Shown: positions 19,673 through 23,167 of the stretch, piece by piece
Layout: the number at the start of each line of letters is the position of its first letter
How positions within the stretch are numbered: the first letter of the stretch is position 1
Source of the DNA: Cochliopodium minus
Taxonomy: Eukaryota > Discosea > Himatismenida > Cochliopodiidae
Reading direction: 5' to 3'
Length of the DNA stretch: 23,167 nt
Assembly: GCA_024220525.1 (NCBI GenBank)
Contig: JAMYWO010000170.1
Span: forward strand, 64,538 to 87,704
Translations under genes and position numbers: made by a program
The notes under the pieces: model-generated
Told to the model about the DNA's origin: nothing
Seen by the model: the letters and a program-made list of their open reading frames with translations, nothing else
Databases searched by the model: none

Positions 19673-20646
19673 ATGAAGAAAAAATCAAAAGAATTACCAT
19701 TACAAAAGGTAATAGTTGTGGGAACGGGTGCTGTTGGAAAAAGTTCTTTGACATTGAGATTCATGTACGATAATTTTGAAGAAGTCTATGTAAGAAGAAA
19801 AATTTTAAAAAAAAAATTTTTTTATCCCTCTTCCATTCATGAAAAATTAAATTCAAATGTGCTATATTGAGCAATATCTTTAGATATTTTAACTATTCTA
19901 TCATTTATTCTTGAATATTTTACCCTAAAATTTTTTTTATTTTTTGATAGGATCCAACTGCAGCTGATTCATACAGAAAAATGATCACAATAGATGGTGA
20001 AGAAATGAACCTTGATATTCTTGATACAGCAGGGTATAAAAAAATAATATATATTTATATTTTAAAAATGAAATCTAAAAATATTTAATAATCAACAAAT
20101 ATAACGAGATATCCATTGGATGTCTTATTTCAAAATTTTAGATGGATTTATTAGATGAAATTAATTTATAATCATAATTTGACAAAAATAAAATCAAAAT
20201 TTCCCGAACAAAATAAACATAAACTTTAAATAAGTCCTTATAATTTAAATTTTATTATTAATGAATCAAATTATAGACAAGATGAATATGCATCGATGAG
20301 AGATTCTTACTATAGAACAGGAGAAGGATTTTTGGCTGTGTATTCCATCATAAATAGAAAGAGCTTTGATGAAATCACAAAATTCTATGAACAAATCTGC
20401 CGTGTAACTGAAAAGGTAGAACTCCCATTCGTGATTGTTGGAAACAAATGTGATTTGGAATCACAAAGACAAGTGCAAAGAACTGAGGGAGAGGAATGGG
20501 CTGCCAAATATGGTTTCCCTTTCTTTGAGGCTAGTGCCAAGACTAATATCAATGTCAATGATTGCTTTATCACCCTTGTTAAGCGTGTTGTTGAACATAA
20601 ATCCAAGAATGGTTCTGGCCAGAAGAAGAATTGTATATTATTTTGA
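19673..20646 (+). CDS. Ral/Ras-like small GTPase
   Basis: Three exons: 19673-19789, 19951-20033, 20277-20646 (189 residues, normal for the family). G1 is GTGAVGKSS, and the effector loop reads [11 protein letters not shown], where the ADSYRK half resembles Ral (YEPTKADSYRK) and the YDPT half resembles Ras/Rap. G3 is DTAGQ with the catalytic Gln, G4 is NKCD and G5 is ASAK. The pattern [10 protein letters not shown]...[12 protein letters not shown] and [15 protein letters not shown] is closest to Ral by eye. The C-terminus, after a Lys-containing tail, is CILF, a CaaX box, so the protein should be prenylated and membrane-bound. Intron 1 splits the switch I region and intron 2 splits the glycine codon of DTAGQ. 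A RhoGEF gene follows on the same strand. Confidence 0.9.
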
Positions 20647-21172
20647 AATTTCTTTTTTTTCCAAACCCCATAAAAAAAAATCCTTTTTCCAAATAAAAAT
20701 AATGAATTGTATTATTCTTTTTTAAAAATACTTTATTCTTTTTATTCCTTATATCTGTTGTTTCCAAATATATAAAAAAAATATATTTTTAAATTTTATA
20801 TCTGTTTAGAATTGTATATGTATGCAATAAACGATAATTATTGTCTACAGGGTAATTCTTGTTTTTATATGGATCTCTTCCTATTCTTTATATTTACAGG
20901 AAAAATATAGAGGAGCTTGTGGACCAATATTTGTTTGTTTGTAAAGAAATTAAAAGTTTAATTAATCTTCTTTCAAAATGAAAAATTTAAAATTTGAAAC
21001 AAATAAGGGTTTTTTTTTTTTATTTTAAATTCTTTTTGGAACTAATGTTTTATTTGGCTAAATGCAAGATGAATGATCTTCTCATTTTCACCGATTTAAA
21101 ACCTTTTTTTAAGATCATTTTCTTTAAATTTTTTTGAAAGAATAAATGAAAAGGAAAAAAATTTAAAAAAAA
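20647..21172. other. Intergenic spacer between Ras-like and RhoGEF genes
   Basis: 526 nt. AATAAA at 20692 is a plausible polyadenylation signal for the Ras-like gene. A stretch at about 20845-20940 is visibly richer in G and C than its surroundings (AGGAGCTTGTGGACCA near 20911), but it has no long ORF and no recognised RNA fold. The segment before the next ATG is A/T runs. Confidence 0.5.
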
Positions 21173-23167
21173 ATGAATAAAGATGAAAACATTGAAGCAC
21201 CAAGCAGAAATCCCTTACCCAAATTCATGTTAAACAATAACAGGATTCAAAGAACACAATCAATTCCTTCTCCATTTTTAAAGAATTCTCCACAAACAAC
21301 CACAAATACAAATGAAGAATTATCTCCTTCTGTATTACCCACATTTAGTAATCATCCTGTTGTGAAGGTAGATATCAAACCCAAAATGGTTAATAAAGAT
21401 ATAAAACCAGTGATGCCTCCTAAGAATCTTCAAAGGCTATCCCAAAGACCCAAATCATCAGATTTTGGAAATCCCTCCAAGGAGATGAATGATGAATCTC
21501 CGACCCCTCCTATATATCCCATCAAAAAAAATGTTGGGATGAATATGGGCAAGAGATCGAATACATTGGTGAATCCCACACTGCCCTTCATGATAAAGAA
21601 CGTAAACAATAGTAATGGCAAAATTGAAAATAATCTCAATGAAATATTGAGCAAACAATTAAGTATTGATAGAAATATTAACAATACTAATACTGATAAT
21701 GAAAATAATAATAATATAAACTTCAATAATATCGAAAACAACAAGATCCATATTACTATCAACAATAATATAGAAAATAAGAATCCAAATGGAAATATAA
21801 ATAACATTGAAAATAATCTCAATGAAATTTTAAGCCAACACAATGAAGATAAAAGTATTGAAAATAATAATAATCCCAATCTCGTTAATACCAGCAATGC
21901 AAATCTGAATAATCAAATGATAGGAGAATTGATGCACAGAAACTCCAATTCCTTCCCCAAAAACAAAATTAATCAAAATCTTAACCTTCCCCTCAAAAAA
22001 ACTCCCACAAACAACGAAAACTTCTTCAATCACAACATCAACATCATAAATACCAGCGGTGAACTTTCAACATCTTCTAATAACCTTTCTCCCAGAAAAT
22101 CTCTTAGCCCTCGTATTTCTCTTCCTAAAAAACTTCCTGTCAAAACTGTAGGTATGATGAGAAATGGACCTCCCACCAAATCTGCACCTCCTCCATCCAG
22201 GCCTCGTATAAAATTTTTTTTTTCAAACACATTCATATCAAAAGTTTTTTTTGTTTAAAAATTTAAATCCTTTTCATGTTTATTGTTTTTTTTTTCTTTT
22301 CGATTCCTCATTATTTTTTCTTTCATTTTTTCATGTTTCATTTTTAAACTTTTAATTATATTTACATTTATTTCATTAAAATTTTTGTTAAATATTTTGT
22401 TATAAATTTTTAAATCTTTTCATTAGATTAAATAAATTTTTTAAATTTTCTTCGTTTTCTTTCTCTTCAAAACATCTTTTTGAACTTTTTTACTTTCTTT
22501 TTTAAAAAATAGCACCAACAATCAAAAAAGAAGAAACAGAGGAAGAAAAATCCATCAAAAAAAGACGCTATGCATCTGCAGAAATAGTTTCCACAGAGGA
22601 ACGTTACTTTGAACAGCTCAATATGATGGTCACGGAATATAAGCAGCCTCTGGAAGAGAAGGGGATCGATTGTAACAAGATTTTTGGCAATATAGCTTCT
22701 CTCATTCAGTTGCATTCTCATTTTTTGAAAGATTTACAAAATATACACAAGGATTGGGATCCTGTTACAAGGTACTTCAAATTAAAAAATTTTTTTTTTA
22801 AATCAAAATTATTTTAATTTATAACATTTTTCAATACGTCAAATTGATGAAGAAAAATGTTGATAAAAAAAATTTATTAATCAAAAAAAAATAAAAAGAT
22901 TTGATTCTTTTTTTTTTTCTTTTCAAAATTATGCATCAATTTAAAAATATTAAAATGATATAAACTTTTATTAAAATCAATTTTTTTAATTTTTAAATTG
23001 AATAGCGAAATGGGAGTCGCAAAAGTTTTGTTTGATTATTCGACTCCTTTAAAAATTTATGTTGAGTACATCAACCATTACGACTTTTCAATCAAAGCTT
23101 TGCAAGCTTTGTTGGACAACCCCCAAACACACGAAATAATCGAAAAACTAGGATCGTAAACTTTTTT
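21173..23167 (+). CDS. RhoGEF (DH-domain) protein with long Asn/Pro-rich N-terminus, 3' end outside window
   Basis: Exons seen: 21173-22205, 22513-22771, 23006-23155, with a further donor (GTAAAC) at 23156, so the gene runs past the right edge. The first exon (about 344 residues) is low complexity: Ser/Pro-rich with possible SH3 ligands (PPTKSAPPPSRPP across the junction), then Asn-rich. It contains a repeated IENNLNEILS motif at about residues 151 and 215. Exon 2 opens the DH domain: KRRYASAEIVSTEERYFEQL, TEYKQPLEEK, then FGNIASLIQLHSHFLKDLQ. Exon 3 continues it with VLFDYSTPLKIYVEYINHYD. This order is typical of Dbl-homology exchange factors that activate Rho/Rac GTPases. A PH domain would be expected downstream but is not in view. 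All junction phases agree (1, then 2). Confidence 0.85.
22206..22512 (+). other. Intron between the N-terminal region and the DH domain of the RhoGEF gene
   Basis: 307 nt, GTATAA donor and AATAG acceptor, phase 1. T-rich mixed sequence without other recognised content. Read-through would add a short Phe-rich tail and then a stop. Confidence 0.6.

Noticed and set aside
21430-21897. 155-codon minus-strand frame with many Leu and Ile
   Set aside because: It is the antisense of Asn-rich coding sequence (AAT/AAC codons read in reverse as ATT/GTT); no known domain.
1-23167. Transposons, LTR or virus-like elements, tRNA or rRNA genes, CRISPR-like arrays
   Set aside because: No reverse transcriptase, transposase, integrase or capsid-like sequence, no terminal repeats apart from the short 137-bp pair, and no cloverleaf or rRNA-like stretch was seen on either strand.

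Overview
The window looks like nuclear DNA from an AT-rich, intron-dense protist, probably an amoeba. The genes are dominated by signalling proteins (Ras, Arf, RhoGEF, STE20-type kinase), and one has a domain order that recalls Dictyostelium cyclic-nucleotide-signalling proteins. Coding exons stand out from introns and spacers made almost only of T/A simple sequence. Introns are short to medium (54 to about 500 nt) with GT donors, mostly GTAAA/GTAAT, and TAG, CAG or often AAG acceptors. TAA and TGA act as ordinary stops. I see no tRNA, rRNA, CRISPR array or recognisable mobile element. All gene models come from splicing by eye; the total coding length of each complete model is a multiple of three.

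Layout. 1-323: two copies of a 137-bp direct repeat. 406-1520 (+): F-box protein with a degenerate ERI-1-like exonuclease domain. 1728-4244 (+): the N-terminal piece of the proteasome adaptor Ecm29 joined to two matching zinc ribbons. 10446-4338 (-): a 17-exon gene for a 1006-residue STE20-like kinase - DEP - cNMP-binding - GRAM - cNMP-binding protein. 10931-11708 (+): Arf/Arl GTPase. 12182-17967 (+): a 15-exon CLU-domain/TPR protein with an N-terminal membrane anchor. 19169-18041 (-): low-complexity protein ending in a CaaX box. 19673-20646 (+): Ral/Ras-like GTPase. 21173 to beyond the window end (+): RhoGEF with a long Asn/Pro-rich N-terminus.

The gene pairs 10446/10931 and 19169/19673 diverge from spacers of about 0.5 kb. 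The pairs ending at 4244/4338 and 17967/18041 converge with less than 100 nt between stop codons.

The main novelty candidate is the kinase-DEP-cNB-GRAM-cNB gene. Its C-terminal half has the DEP/cNB/GRAM/cNB order that I recall from Dictyostelium GbpC, but the kinase is STE20-like, there is no Roc/COR or RasGEF module, and neither cNB domain shows the usual phosphate-binding arginine. Second are the Ecm29-fragment/zinc-ribbon fusion, with an assembly N in the joining intron, and the membrane-anchored CLU protein.
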